Below are positions 10,510 to 22,389 of a stretch of DNA of 64,000 nucleotides, one piece after another. A model generated the notes under the pieces. That model searched no databases. It saw only the letters and a program-made list of their open reading frames with translations, and was not told the origin of the DNA. Position 1 is the first letter of the stretch. Each line of letters starts with the position of its first letter. The position numbers and the translations under genes are program-made. Source of the stretch: Astragalus membranaceus. Taxonomy: Eukaryota > Streptophyta > Magnoliopsida > Fabales > Fabaceae. The DNA is taken from the NCBI GenBank assembly GCA_039519185.1, contig CM076846.1, forward strand, positions 113,792,566-113,856,565, read 5' to 3'.

Positions 10510-11539
10510 ACTGAAACATATGGAACTAGTTTGGTATGATTCTTTGTCTGACAGTTCCAAATTCGAAAAAAAGGAAAAGAAAATGAAAGACATAGCTTAC
10601 CTCAAGAATGTTGGAATGGATATTTCAATGTTTTATTTGCTTCTTAGTCCAACACTTTTCCAACCATGAAAGTCGTTGGTTAACTTTTGAAGTCGTTTTG
10701 TATGTCAAATTCCTATCTCAGGAATATATTTTAACCTTGAAATGTAAAACGATTTCAAATACTTACTTGCGGAGTGTGTTTTTTGATTATCAACAAAAAG
10801 AAATGGTTTAAAAGGTTGTAGAACTTTCTACAAGTGTATGTGTGTGTGTGGGGGGGGGGGGGGGGGGGGGGAAGAGAGCCGGGGGGGGGGGGGATTTCCC
10901 AAATTTCTATTTTCTTATGGACTCCAGCCCATGCTTTCTTAGAACTTTCGTCTAGTTTGTTTTGTTATGTTGCTAACGAGCATATGCTCGATAATTTGAT
11001 TATTCTGTTGAGATTTCAGATTACTTTTGCATTGCAGATGGATCTTGGAGTGGGAGCATTTGTTTTAGCAAATTCATTTGTTTCTCGGCAACCACGAAAT
11101 ATTGCATCCATGTGAGTCCTTCAATGCTACCCTATCTAGTGTCTTCAGACGTCAATGTAATTCTTAGCACACAGAATGAATTCTAGGAAAGTAATTGTCT
11201 TTTGATGTTGACCAAGATACAGAAATCTATATTTACCTAGATATAGAAATGCCTTTTTTATTGAGTTCGATGATAAGTTAATAGTTTTCTTAAATCTAAA
11301 GTGAATGAGTTGGGGAACTATTTTGATAAAATTGCTGCTTCCTTAATTTGGCTTACCTGCTCTATATGGCATTGATGTCTTTTGAATGGACTTGCAGATA
11401 TATACTGCGTTCTGCATTCCCCTGATAACATCTCTTTTTTTCATGCTTCAGAAACTGGAAGACTGGATTAGTTTCAGTTAGTTCACTTAGCTTTTTAGGA
11501 TTTTTTCGTCTTGTTACTACGACAGGTGTGGATTATTAG
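10510..11539 (+). pseudogene. PIGW: PIGW 3' part of exon 7, exons 8 and 9
   Basis: Exon 7 resumes at 10510-10533 (TETYGTSL, donor GTATGA). Exon 8 is 11038-11111 (MDLGVGAFVLANSFVSRQ and on to NIAS, donor GTGAGT). Exon 9 is 11452-11539 (NWKTGLVSVSSLSFLGFFRL, then VTTTGVDY), and its last codon is TAG (11537-11539) directly before a GT donor. The plant family has Gln at this place, so a CAG-to-TAG transition is the simplest reading. The intron between exons 7 and 8 carries long G runs. Confidence 0.85.
10850..10893 (+). repeat. Two long poly-G runs in a PIGW intron
   Basis: A GT repeat leads into 22 consecutive G (10850-10871), then GAAGAGAGCC-like spacer, then 13 G (10881-10893). The tracts could form G-quadruplexes. 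Homopolymer length is also a typical place for assembly error. Confidence 0.9.
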
Positions 11540-12090
11540 GTGGGAATGTGGGATTATATTCAGTGGGATTCTTAGAAATTTCTATTTGGCAACAAAAGTT
11601 TTGACATGCATTTGTAAATACTGCATCTTATTATCTTTAACAAGAATAATCTCCTATATGTTTTTGAAATTTGAATGTTATATCATATAGTTCTGGAAGA
11701 TTTCAGACAATAATCTAACCCCCATGATCTGTAAGCCTAGCAACTATATGGCATCTATGGTAGGGTGACTGAAGCTTATTTTGCAAACACAACTCACTTA
11801 GCACTTAGGTGAAATTTGCTCTTGATTGTAGTGTGCACCTGGATTATATTCACCCGCTTTTGCTTTCCCACAACAAAGAGCAAAATTAACTTTTTCCACT
11901 GATCTTATTTTTCTTCGAAAATTCCCTCAGTTCAGATGATATCTCCAACATTGACACCCTTGTCCAAGAAACTAAAGTTCCACGGAAGATACAAGGCTAA
12001 GTAATTTTTGGGCAAAACTTAGGTGCAATTCCTTGTGCTTTTTTTTTTTACTGTTCTCCAGTTAATGCTTCAAAACATGGACTGTGTATC
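11170..12090 (+). repeat. PIGW intron duplication, copy 1 (left arm)
   Basis: This is repeated at 28819-29575 at about 98% identity by eye, apart from exon 9, which is missing from the second copy. It begins at CACAGAAT (11170-11177), the unduplicated hAT target, and ends at GTATC (12086-12090), the left target duplication of the gag array. It includes exon 9 and the AT-rich intron after it; no other gene is seen. Confidence 0.88.
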
Positions 12091-12815
12091 TGTTCGCTGG
12101 TGTTTTTAGCAAACAATCACTGGTTTTATTAGAAATGTTTGTGAGATTAAACCAGAAATCTCCAAAGCAATTGCCTTTAAACACCGCAGTTTGTCAACAA
12201 ATATATTTTAAAAGGGAGACAATTCACCATGAAAATGGAAATCAAAGAAAAAGAAGCAATAAAATGGAACGCAGAAATGTAAAATGACTTGTATTGAAAG
12301 TAATAAATTGCATTAAATGTAAAGAGAATGGTGCACAAATTCACATACGTTGTACAATAATTCTTTTACTCTGTTTTCGCTGTGACTTGGAAGTTAGAGG
12401 TTCGGAACTGTGTGTTTGGTATAATAATTTGCCACCCCGATTTCTCTGTAGAAACTACTATTTATACAGAAAATAATGACTGAAATGTAAACTGCTATGG
12501 ACACGTGGCTACGTCTCATTAACCAGTGATGGATTTCGTGCCACGCTCGATGCCACATACTGCCTACGTTGTATTAACCGTAGTCTTGAAATTCGCCACA
12601 ACTGTTTGCCAATAACTGCTTGACGAAGTCCTGAATACACTGTCTTGTCGAATACTCTTCCCTGTCGAATTGGTGAAGACTTCTTCTGTCGAAAACATGC
12701 TGAGATGACTTAAATGTCACTTTTTCTTTCCGAAGGCATTATGAATGATCTTTAATGAAGAGTCAAACCCTATTAACTAACCACTCAAAAGCCTTATCGA
12801 AATTCTAGGCTAACA
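12091..12815 (-). repeat. Array LTR 1, outer type (725 bp)
   Basis: Outer-type LTR. It lacks the 21-bp duplication found in LTRs 2-5 and shares with LTR 6 the GACTTGGAAG and AAATTCTA states. A TATAAATAG box on the minus strand (around 12459-12467) is a likely transcription signal in every LTR. Confidence 0.93.
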
Positions 12816-13015
12816 AATTGCCCCCCAAAAATATCTTTTTCGACAGCACAAGTGTTAAGGAAGAAAAAGAATATTTTTGAAGATTTCGAAACGTCACCTC
12901 CAACAACTTTGCATTAAATGGTGATAGGCAAAAATGATCATGACCTTACGCAGATAAAGCGAACCGTTTTATTGGGCCACGTCATTTGGTTGGTAGACCA
13001 CGTCTTTTCAGAATC

Positions 13016-14575
13016 TCAAACGTGCGAAGCATCGTAACTGTGCAACCGTTGGACCTCTAACGTATAAATACGTTTCACTTCATCTTCTTCGACATCACCG
13101 AATGCGACGTCAAATTCTTCTTTGACATATGCAATTTTTTCTTTTTTAGGAAACCTAGTTGACCTAGATTTCTCCTCTTTTAACCTTTCAACTTGTCGAA
13201 CTCTATCAGCCAATTGGGCCATGTCTTTTAGATAAGATGTGTCCAATTTCTTTCTGATTGAATAATCAAGACCACCAGCAGCCATTTCGACGAGTTCATG
13301 TTCAGGCACTTGTGTGAAACAACGAGCCTTCAGTAGCCTAAACCTATTCAAATAGTCATCAACAGTTTCAGGCATTTTGCGCTGAACACTGGCCAATTCT
13401 TTGAGACTAATCTTAGATTGGCCCATGTAAAACTGCGCATGAAATGCTTTTTCTAATTGCCCCCATGTGAAAATAGAACCAGGGGGTAATGTAGTAAACC
13501 AAGTAAAAACATTTTTTGTTAAAGAATTTGGGAAATATTTCATCTTCAAATTCTCATTTTGGGCTATATCCCCAGACTCAGTCAAATAACGAGCAATATG
13601 TTCGACAGTAGACTCTTTTGTGTCACCACCAAACTTAGTATATTTAGGAACTTTCCAGCCCCTTGGTAACTCAGTTTGCAACACATATTCACACAATGGT
13701 GATATGAAATTTGGCCTATGTAAGCCTACATTAACGCCATTTTGTGTCAATATAGTTTCTACTAAAGTGGCTATATTATCTTGAGCGCCAACATTATTTT
13801 GTTGCACTTGTCGAACAACTTCATCAGCGTTCTGATTTCGATTTACCAGAAAAACTTCAGGAACATGATTTGCAGTTCCCTGACGCTCACCTACATTCAC
13901 TGGGACTTCGACTGGAATCGTTCTTTGGGTATTAACAGGCAATCCATTATTTACTGTGTTGGGCATCTGCCTATTACTAATATTTGGAGCCCCAAAGAAA
14001 TCTGCAATTCGACCCATTTGATTGGCTAACCTTTGGTAACTAGTATTAGTATTTTGAATCAATGGATTAAAAACCGTACCGATTTGTTGGGTTAACATAT
14101 TAACCATATCATGATTGCTCTCATCAACTTGTTGTCGTAAGGCAAACAAAGATTCATTGGTTAATGCTGTGGGATTTCGACCCATTACACTTTCAGAAGA
14201 AACATGTACAGGAGACATGGTCGAAATATGTGGCATTCCAGTAGGCATGCCATACGATCCAGAAGGAAATGCAGGAAAACTTACATTATGAAAATGTGGA
14301 TTTAAACCACTTCCTATTGCCATATAAGGACTATGAAGTCCCATATGTGACGGCAAAGGCATAGGCATAGATGCCATGTTTGACTGCGTTGATCCAACGT
14401 TAGTCATTGATACTGGAGGAACGGTTGTTGATGATGATGGGGATATTGTTCCCACAACCATCCCTGCATTTACGTTTGCAGAGTCTACTATTGTTCCCTG
14501 TTCTTGTGAAATCACAGGATTAGAACTAGACGCATTATTAGTAGGACGAACCATTTTTCCACTTCTTAAGTACAT
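13016..14575 (-). CDS. Gag protein, array unit 1 (519 aa)
   Basis: The start is ATG at 14575 (MYLRSGKMVRP), just 74 bases from the upstream LTR. The N-terminal half (about residues 1-290) is Ser/Thr/Asn/Met-rich and of low complexity. The C-terminal half contains the retrotransposon gag core: YTKFGGDTKESTVEHIARYL, FTWFTTLPPGS, QFYMGQSKISLKELASVQRK, NRFRLLKARC and EMAAGGLDYSIRKKLD. It ends in a Lys/Glu-rich tail with no CCHC zinc knuckle. From family memory the core resembles gag of Tat-lineage legume gypsy elements. Such gag proteins form the RNA-packaging particle; a stand-alone gag may package its own RNA while borrowing polymerase. Residue 54 is Pro. Confidence 0.9.
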   Translation of the reverse strand: MYLRSGKMVRPTNNASSSNPVISQEQGTIVDSANVNAGMVVGTISPSSSTTVPPVSMTNVGSTQSNMASMPMPLPSHMGLHSPYMAIGSGLNPHFHNVSFPAFPSGSYGMPTGMPHISTMSPVHVSSESVMGRNPTALTNESLFALRQQVDESNHDMVNMLTQQIGTVFNPLIQNTNTSYQRLANQMGRIADFFGAPNISNRQMPNTVNNGLPVNTQRTIPVEVPVNVGERQGTANHVPEVFLVNRNQNADEVVRQVQQNNVGAQDNIATLVETILTQNGVNVGLHRPNFISPLCEYVLQTELPRGWKVPKYTKFGGDTKESTVEHIARYLTESGDIAQNENLKMKYFPNSLTKNVFTWFTTLPPGSIFTWGQLEKAFHAQFYMGQSKISLKELASVQRKMPETVDDYLNRFRLLKARCFTQVPEHELVEMAAGGLDYSIRKKLDTSYLKDMAQLADRVRQVERLKEEKSRSTRFPKKEKIAYVKEEFDVAFGDVEEDEVKRIYTLEVQRLHSYDASHV

Positions 14576-14649
14576 GCAAATACAAACACATACAAGAACA
14601 TAGAAAAATTATGTATTAAAGGCAAACTGTCCCACTGGGCGTGCCAATT

Positions 14650-15395
14650 TGTTCGCTGGTGTTTTTAGCAAACAATCACTGGTTTTATTAGAAATGTTTG
14701 TGAGATTAAACCAGAAATCTCCAAAGCAATTGCCTTTAAACACCGCAGTTTGTCAACAAATATATTTTAAAAGGGAGACAATTCACCATGAAAATGGAAA
14801 TCAAAGAAAAAGAAGCAATAAAATGGAACGCAGAAATGTAAAATGACTTGTATTGAAAGTAATAAATTGCATTAAATGTAAAGAGAATGGTGCACAAATT
14901 CACATACGTTGTACAATAATTCTTTTACTCTGTTTTCGCTGTGACTTGAAAGTTAGAGTTTCGGAACTGTGTGTTTGGTATAATAATTTGCCACCCCGAT
15001 TTCTCTGTAGAAACTACTATTTATACAGAAAATAATGACTGAAATGTAAACTGCTATGGACACGTGGCTACGTCTCATTAACCAGTGATGGATTTCGTGC
15101 CACGCTCGATGCCACATACTGCCTACGTTGTATTAACCGTAGTCTTGAAATTCGCCACAACTGTTTGCCAATAACTGCTTGACGAAGTCCTGAATACACT
15201 GTCCTGTCGAAAACTCTTCCCTGTCGAATTGGTGAAGACTTCTTCTGTCGAATTGAAGACTTCTTCTGTCGAAAACATGCTGAGATGACTTAAATGTCAC
15301 TTTTTCTTTCCGAAGGCATTATGAATGATCTTTAATGAAGAGTCAAACCCTATTAACTAACCACTCAAAAGCCTTGTCGAAATTTTAGGCTAACA
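14650..15395 (-). repeat. Array LTR 2, inner type (746 bp)
   Basis: It differs from LTR 1 by a 21-bp tandem duplication (second GACTTCTTCTGTCGAA-type copy around 15250-15270) and about six substitutions. It is shared between units 1 and 2, acting as 5' LTR of one and 3' LTR of the other. Confidence 0.93.
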
Positions 15396-15595
15396 AATTG
15401 CCCCCCAAAAATATCTTTTTCGACAGCACAAGTGTTAAGGAAGAAAAAGAATATTTTTGAAGATTTCGAAACGTCACCTCCAAGAACTTTGCATTAAATG
15501 GTGATCGGCAAAAATGATCATGACCTTACGCAGATAAAGCGAACCGTTTTATTGGGCCACGTCATTTGGTTGGTAGACCACGTCTTTTCAGAATC

Positions 15596-17155
15596 TCAAA
15601 CGTGCGAAGCATCGTAACTGTGCAACCGTTGGACCTCTAACGTATAAATACGTTTCACTTCATCTTCTTCGACATCACCGAATGCGACGTCAAATTCTTC
15701 TTTGACATATGCAATTTTTTCTTTTTTAGGAAACCTAGTTGACCTAGATTTCTCCTCTTTTAACCTTTCAACTTGTCGAACTCTATCAGCCAATTGGGCC
15801 ATGTCTTTTAGATAAGATGTGTCCAATTTCTTTCTGATTGAATAATCAAGACCACCAGCAGCCATTTCGACGAGTTCATGTTCAGGCACTTGTGTGAAAC
15901 AACGAGCCTTCAGTAGCCTAAACCTATTCAAATAGTCATCAACAGTTTCAGGCATTTTGCGCTGAACACTGGCCAATTCTTTGAGACTAATCTTAGATTG
16001 GCCCATGTAAAACTGCGCATGAAATGCTTTTTCTAATTGCCCCCATGTGAAAATAGAACCAGGGGGTAATGTAGTAAACCAAGTAAAAACATTTTTTGTT
16101 AAAGAATTTGGGAAATATTTCATCTTCAAATTCTCATTTTGGGCTATATCCCCAGACTCAGTCAAATAACGAGCAATATGTTCGACAGTAGACTCTTTTG
16201 TGTCACCACCAAACTTAGTATATTTAGGAACTTTCCAGCCCCTTGGTAACTCAGTTTGCAACACATATTCACACAATGGTGATATGAAATTTGGCCTATG
16301 TAAGCCTACATTAACGCCATTTTGTGTCAATATAGTTTCTACTAAAGTGGCTATATTATCTTGAGCGCCAACATTATTTTGTTGCACTTGTCGAACAACT
16401 TCATCAGCGTTCTGATTTCGATTTACCAGAAAAACTTCAGGAACATGATTTGCAGTTCCCTGACGCTCACCTACATTCACTGGGACTTCGACTGGAATCG
16501 TTCTTTGGGTATTAACAGGCAATCCATTATTTACTGTGTTGGGCATCTGCCTATTACTAATATTTGGAGCCCCAAAGAAATCTGCAATTCGACCCATTTG
16601 ATTGGCTAACCTTTGGTAACTAGTATTAGTATTTTGAATCAATGGATTAAAAACCGTACCGATTTGTTGGGTTAACATATTAACCATATCATGATTGCTC
16701 TCATCAACTTGTTGTCGTAAGGCAAACAAAGATTCATTGGTTAATGCTGTGGGATTTCGACCCATTACACTTTCAGAAGAAACATGTACAGGAGACATGG
16801 TCGAAATATGTGGCATTCCAGTAGGCATGCCATACGATCCAGAAGGAAATGCAGGAAAACTTACATTATGAAAATGTGGATTTAAACCACTTCCTATTGC
16901 CATATAAGGACTATGAAGTCCCATATGTGACGGCAAAGGCATAGGCATAGATGCCATGTTTGACTGCGTTGATCCAACGTTAGTCATTGATACTGAAGGA
17001 ACGGTTGTTGATGATGATGGGGATATTGTTCCCACAACCATCCCTGCATTTACGTTTGCAGAGTCTACTATTGTTCCCTGTTCTTGTGAAATCACAGGAT
17101 TAGAACTAGACGCATTATTAGTAGGACGAACCATTTTTCCACTTCTTAAGTACAT
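15596..17155 (-). CDS. Gag protein, array unit 2
   Basis: Identical to the unit 1 protein except Ser at residue 54 (G-to-A at 16996 on the plus strand). The 3' region of this unit carries G at 15484 where units 1, 3 and 5 carry C. The primer-site copy has a unit-specific T at 17220. Confidence 0.9.
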   Translation of the reverse strand: MYLRSGKMVRPTNNASSSNPVISQEQGTIVDSANVNAGMVVGTISPSSSTTVPSVSMTNVGSTQSNMASMPMPLPSHMGLHSPYMAIGSGLNPHFHNVSFPAFPSGSYGMPTGMPHISTMSPVHVSSESVMGRNPTALTNESLFALRQQVDESNHDMVNMLTQQIGTVFNPLIQNTNTSYQRLANQMGRIADFFGAPNISNRQMPNTVNNGLPVNTQRTIPVEVPVNVGERQGTANHVPEVFLVNRNQNADEVVRQVQQNNVGAQDNIATLVETILTQNGVNVGLHRPNFISPLCEYVLQTELPRGWKVPKYTKFGGDTKESTVEHIARYLTESGDIAQNENLKMKYFPNSLTKNVFTWFTTLPPGSIFTWGQLEKAFHAQFYMGQSKISLKELASVQRKMPETVDDYLNRFRLLKARCFTQVPEHELVEMAAGGLDYSIRKKLDTSYLKDMAQLADRVRQVERLKEEKSRSTRFPKKEKIAYVKEEFDVAFGDVEEDEVKRIYTLEVQRLHSYDASHV

Positions 17156-17229
17156 GCAAATACAAACACATACAAGAACATAGAAAAATTATGTATTAAA
17201 GGCAAACTGTCCCACTGGGTGTGCCAATT

Positions 17230-17975
17230 TGTTCGCTGGTGTTTTTAGCAAACAATCACTGGTTTTATTAGAAATGTTTGTGAGATTAAACCAGAAATCT
17301 CCAAAGCAATTGCCTTTAAACACCGCAGTTTGTCAACAAATATATTTTAAAAGGGAGACAATTCACCATGAAAATGGAAATCAAAGAAAAAGAAGCAATA
17401 AAATGGAACGCAGAAATGTAAAATGACTTGTATTGAAAGTAATAAATTGCATTAAATGTAAAGAGAATGGTGCACAAATTCACATACGTTGTACAATAAT
17501 TCTTTTACTCTGTTTTCGCTGTGACTTGAAAGTTAGAGTTTCGGAACTGTGTGTTTGGTATAATAATTTGCCACCCCGATTTCTCTGTAGAAACTACTAT
17601 TTATACAGAAAATAATGACTGAAATGTAAACTGCTATGGACACGTGGCTACGTCTCATTAACCAGTGATGGATTTCGTGCCACGCTCGATGCCACATACT
17701 GCCTACGTTGTATTAACCGTAGTCTTGAAATTCGCCACAACTGTTTGCCAATAACTGCTTGACGAAGTCCTGAATACACTGTCCTGTCGAAAACTCTTCC
17801 CTGTCGAATTGGTGAAGACTTCTTCTGTCGAATTGAAGACTTCTTCTGTCGAAAACATGCTGAGATGACTTAAATGTCACTTTTTCTTTCCGAAGGCATT
17901 ATGAATGATCTTTAATGAAGAGTCAAACCCTATTAACTAACCACTCAAAAGCCTTGTCGAAATTTTAGGCTAACA
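17230..17975 (-). repeat. Array LTR 3, inner type (746 bp)
   Basis: No difference from LTR 2 was seen by eye. It contains the 21-bp duplication. Confidence 0.92.
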
Positions 17976-18175
17976 AATTGCCCCCCAAAAATATCTTTTT
18001 CGACAGCACAAGTGTTAAGGAAGAAAAAGAATATTTTTGAAGATTTCGAAACGTCACCTCCAACAACTTTGCATTAAATGGTGATCGGCAAAAATGATCA
18101 TGACCTTACGCAGATAAAGCGAACCGTTTTATTGGGCCACGTCATTTGGTTGGTAGACCACGTCTTTTCAGAATC

Positions 18176-19735
18176 TCAAACGTGCGAAGCATCGTAACTG
18201 TGCAACCGTTGGACCTCTAACGTATAAATACGTTTCACTTCATCTTCTTCGACATCACCGAATGCGACGTCAAATTCTTCTTTGACATATGCAATTTTTT
18301 CTTTTTTAGGAAACCTAGTTGACCTAGATTTCTCCTCTTTTAACCTTTCAACTTGTCGAACTCTATCAGCCAATTGGGCCATGTCTTTTAGATAAGATGT
18401 GTCCAATTTCTTTCTGATTGAATAATCAAGACCACCAGCAGCCATTTCGACGAGTTCATGTTCAGGCACTTGTGTGAAACAACGAGCCTTCAGTAGCCTA
18501 AACCTATTCAAATAGTCATCAACAGTTTCAGGCATTTTGCGCTGAACACTGGCCAATTCTTTGAGACTAATCTTAGATTGGCCCATGTAAAACTGCGCAT
18601 GAAATGCTTTTTCTAATTGCCCCCATGTGAAAATAGAACCAGGGGGTAATGTAGTAAACCAAGTAAAAACATTTTTTGTTAAAGAATTTGGGAAATATTT
18701 CATCTTCAAATTCTCATTTTGGGCTATATCCCCAGACTCAGTCAAATAACGAGCAATATGTTCGACAGTAGACTCTTTTGTGTCACCACCAAACTTAGTA
18801 TATTTAGGAACTTTCCAGCCCCTTGGTAACTCAGTTTGCAACACATATTCACACAATGGTGATATGAAATTTGGCCTATGTAAGCCTACATTAACGCCAT
18901 TTTGTGTCAATATAGTTTCTACTAAAGTGGCTATATTATCTTGAGCGCCAACATTATTTTGTTGCACTTGTCGAACAACTTCATCAGCGTTCTGATTTCG
19001 ATTTACCAGAAAAACTTCAGGAACATGATTTGCAGTTCCCTGACGCTCACCTACATTCACTGGGACTTCGACTGGAATCGTTCTTTGGGTATTAACAGGC
19101 AATCCATTATTTACTGTGTTGGGCATCTGCCTATTACTAATATTTGGAGCCCCAAAGAAATCTGCAATTCGACCCATTTGATTGGCTAACCTTTGGTAAC
19201 TAGTATTAGTATTTTGAATCAATGGATTAAAAACCGTACCGATTTGTTGGGTTAACATATTAACCATATCATGATTGCTCTCATCAACTTGTTGTCGTAA
19301 GGCAAACAAAGATTCATTGGTTAATGCTGTGGGATTTCGACCCATTACACTTTCAGAAGAAACATGTACAGGAGACATGGTCGAAATATGTGGCATTCCA
19401 GTAGGCATGCCATACGATCCAGAAGGAAATGCAGGAAAACTTACATTATGAAAATGTGGATTTAAACCACTTCCTATTGCCATATAAGGACTATGAAGTC
19501 CCATATGTGACGGCAAAGGCATAGGCATAGATGCCATGTTTGACTGCGTTGATCCAACGTTAGTCATTGATACTGGAGGAACGGTTGTTGATGATGATGG
19601 GGATATTGTTCCCACAACCATCCCTGCATTTACGTTTGCAGAGTCTACTATTGTTCCCTGTTCTTGTGAAATCACAGGATTAGAACTAGACGCATTATTA
19701 GTAGGACGAACCATTTTTCCACTTCTTAAGTACAT
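18176..19735 (-). CDS. Gag protein, array unit 3
   Basis: Protein identical to unit 1 (Pro54). C at 18064 in the 3' region, as in units 1 and 5. Confidence 0.9.
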   Translation of the reverse strand: MYLRSGKMVRPTNNASSSNPVISQEQGTIVDSANVNAGMVVGTISPSSSTTVPPVSMTNVGSTQSNMASMPMPLPSHMGLHSPYMAIGSGLNPHFHNVSFPAFPSGSYGMPTGMPHISTMSPVHVSSESVMGRNPTALTNESLFALRQQVDESNHDMVNMLTQQIGTVFNPLIQNTNTSYQRLANQMGRIADFFGAPNISNRQMPNTVNNGLPVNTQRTIPVEVPVNVGERQGTANHVPEVFLVNRNQNADEVVRQVQQNNVGAQDNIATLVETILTQNGVNVGLHRPNFISPLCEYVLQTELPRGWKVPKYTKFGGDTKESTVEHIARYLTESGDIAQNENLKMKYFPNSLTKNVFTWFTTLPPGSIFTWGQLEKAFHAQFYMGQSKISLKELASVQRKMPETVDDYLNRFRLLKARCFTQVPEHELVEMAAGGLDYSIRKKLDTSYLKDMAQLADRVRQVERLKEEKSRSTRFPKKEKIAYVKEEFDVAFGDVEEDEVKRIYTLEVQRLHSYDASHV

Positions 19736-19809
19736 GCAAATACAAACACATACAAGAACATAGAAAAATTATGTATTAAAGGCAAACTGTCCCACTGGGC
19801 GTGCCAATT

Positions 19810-20555
19810 TGTTCGCTGGTGTTTTTAGCAAACAATCACTGGTTTTATTAGAAATGTTTGTGAGATTAAACCAGAAATCTCCAAAGCAATTGCCTTTAAA
19901 CACCGCAGTTTGTCAACAAATATATTTTAAAAGGGAGACAATTCACCATGAAAATGGAAATCAAAGAAAAAGAAGCAATAAAATGGAACGCAGAAATGTA
20001 AAATGACTTGTATTGAAAGTAATAAATTGCATTAAATGTAAAGAGAATGGTGCACAAATTCACATACGTTGTACAATAATTCTTTTACTCTGTTTTCGCT
20101 GTGACTTGAAAGTTAGAGTTTCGGAACTGTGTGTTTGGTATAATAATTTGCCACCCCGATTTCTCTGTAGAAACTACTATTTATACAGAAAATAATGACT
20201 GAAATGTAAACTGCTATGGACACGTGGCTACGTCTCATTAACCAGTGATGGATTTCGTGCCACGCTCGATGCCACATACTGCCTACGTTGTATTAACCGT
20301 AGTCTTGAAATTCGCCACAACTGTTTGCCAATAACTGCTTGACGAAGTCCTGAATACACTGTCCTGTCGAAAACTCTTCCCTGTCGAATTGGTGAAGACT
20401 TCTTCTGTCGAATTGAAGACTTCTTCTGTCGAAAACATGCTGAGATGACTTAAATGTCACTTTTTCTTTCCGAAGGCATTATGAATGATCTTTAATGAAG
20501 AGTCAAACCCTATTAACTAACCACTCAAAAGCCTTGTCGAAATTTTAGGCTAACA
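19810..20555 (-). repeat. Array LTR 4, inner type (746 bp)
   Basis: Same as LTRs 2 and 3 by eye, with the 21-bp duplication. Confidence 0.92.
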
Positions 20556-20755
20556 AATTGCCCCCCAAAAATATCTTTTTCGACAGCACAAGTGTTAAGG
20601 AAGAAAAAGAATATTTTTGAAGATTTCGAAACGTCACCTCCAAGAACTTTGCATTAAATGGTGATCGGCAAAAATGATCATGACCTTACGCAGATAAAGC
20701 GAACCGTTTTATTGGGCCACGTCATTTGGTTGGTAGACCACGTCTTTTCAGAATC

Positions 20756-22315
20756 TCAAACGTGCGAAGCATCGTAACTGTGCAACCGTTGGACCTCTAA
20801 CGTATAAATACGTTTCACTTCATCTTCTTCGACATCACCGAATGCGACGTCAAATTCTTCTTTGACATATGCAATTTTTTCTTTTTTAGGAAACCTAGTT
20901 GACCTAGATTTCTCCTCTTTTAACCTTTCAACTTGTCGAACTCTATCAGCCAATTGGGCCATGTCTTTTAGATAAGATGTGTCCAATTTCTTTCTGATTG
21001 AATAATCAAGACCACCAGCAGCCATTTCGACGAGTTCATGTTCAGGCACTTGTGTGAAACAACGAGCCTTCAGTAGCCTAAACCTATTCAAATAGTCATC
21101 AACAGTTTCAGGCATTTTGCGCTGAACACTGGCCAATTCTTTGAGACTAATCTTAGATTGGCCCATGTAAAACTGCGCATGAAATGCTTTTTCTAATTGC
21201 CCCCATGTGAAAATAGAACCAGGGGGTAATGTAGTAAACCAAGTAAAAACATTTTTTGTTAAAGAATTTGGGAAATATTTCATCTTCAAATTCTCATTTT
21301 GGGCTATATCCCCAGACTCAGTCAAATAACGAGCAATATGTTCGACAGTAGACTCTTTTGTGTCACCACCAAACTTAGTATATTTAGGAACTTTCCAGCC
21401 CCTTGGTAACTCAGTTTGCAACACATATTCACACAATGGTGATATGAAATTTGGCCTATGTAAGCCTACATTAACGCCATTTTGTGTCAATATAGTTTCT
21501 ACTAAAGTGGCTATATTATCTTGAGCGCCAACATTATTTTGTTGCACTTGTCGAACAACTTCATCAGCGTTCTGATTTCGATTTACCAGAAAAACTTCAG
21601 GAACATGATTTGCAGTTCCCTGACGCTCACCTACATTCACTGGGACTTCGACTGGAATCGTTCTTTGGGTATTAACAGGCAATCCATTATTTACTGTGTT
21701 GGGCATCTGCCTATTACTAATATTTGGAGCCCCAAAGAAATCTGCAATTCGACCCATTTGATTGGCTAACCTTTGGTAACTAGTATTAGTATTTTGAATC
21801 AATGGATTAAAAACCGTACCGATTTGTTGGGTTAACATATTAACCATATCATGATTGCTCTCATCAACTTGTTGTCGTAAGGCAAACAAAGATTCATTGG
21901 TTAATGCTGTGGGATTTCGACCCATTACACTTTCAGAAGAAACATGTACAGGAGACATGGTCGAAATATGTGGCATTCCAGTAGGCATGCCATACGATCC
22001 AGAAGGAAATGCAGGAAAACTTACATTATGAAAATGTGGATTTAAACCACTTCCTATTGCCATATAAGGACTATGAAGTCCCATATGTGACGGCAAAGGC
22101 ATAGGCATAGATGCCATGTTTGACTGCGTTGATCCAACGTTAGTCATTGATACTGAAGGAACGGTTGTTGATGATGATGGGGATATTGTTCCCACAACCA
22201 TCCCTGCATTTACGTTTGCAGAGTCTACTATTGTTCCCTGTTCTTGTGAAATCACAGGATTAGAACTAGACGCATTATTAGTAGGACGAACCATTTTTCC
22301 ACTTCTTAAGTACAT
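20756..22315 (-). CDS. Gag protein, array unit 4
   Basis: Protein identical to unit 2 (Ser54, A at 22156) and G at 20644, so this is a B-type unit. It lacks the T that marks the end of unit 2 (C at 22380). Confidence 0.9.
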   Translation of the reverse strand: MYLRSGKMVRPTNNASSSNPVISQEQGTIVDSANVNAGMVVGTISPSSSTTVPSVSMTNVGSTQSNMASMPMPLPSHMGLHSPYMAIGSGLNPHFHNVSFPAFPSGSYGMPTGMPHISTMSPVHVSSESVMGRNPTALTNESLFALRQQVDESNHDMVNMLTQQIGTVFNPLIQNTNTSYQRLANQMGRIADFFGAPNISNRQMPNTVNNGLPVNTQRTIPVEVPVNVGERQGTANHVPEVFLVNRNQNADEVVRQVQQNNVGAQDNIATLVETILTQNGVNVGLHRPNFISPLCEYVLQTELPRGWKVPKYTKFGGDTKESTVEHIARYLTESGDIAQNENLKMKYFPNSLTKNVFTWFTTLPPGSIFTWGQLEKAFHAQFYMGQSKISLKELASVQRKMPETVDDYLNRFRLLKARCFTQVPEHELVEMAAGGLDYSIRKKLDTSYLKDMAQLADRVRQVERLKEEKSRSTRFPKKEKIAYVKEEFDVAFGDVEEDEVKRIYTLEVQRLHSYDASHV

Positions 22316-22389
22316 GCAAATACAAACACATACAAGAACATAGAAAAATTATGTATTAAAGGCAAACTGTCCCACTGGGCGTGCCAATT

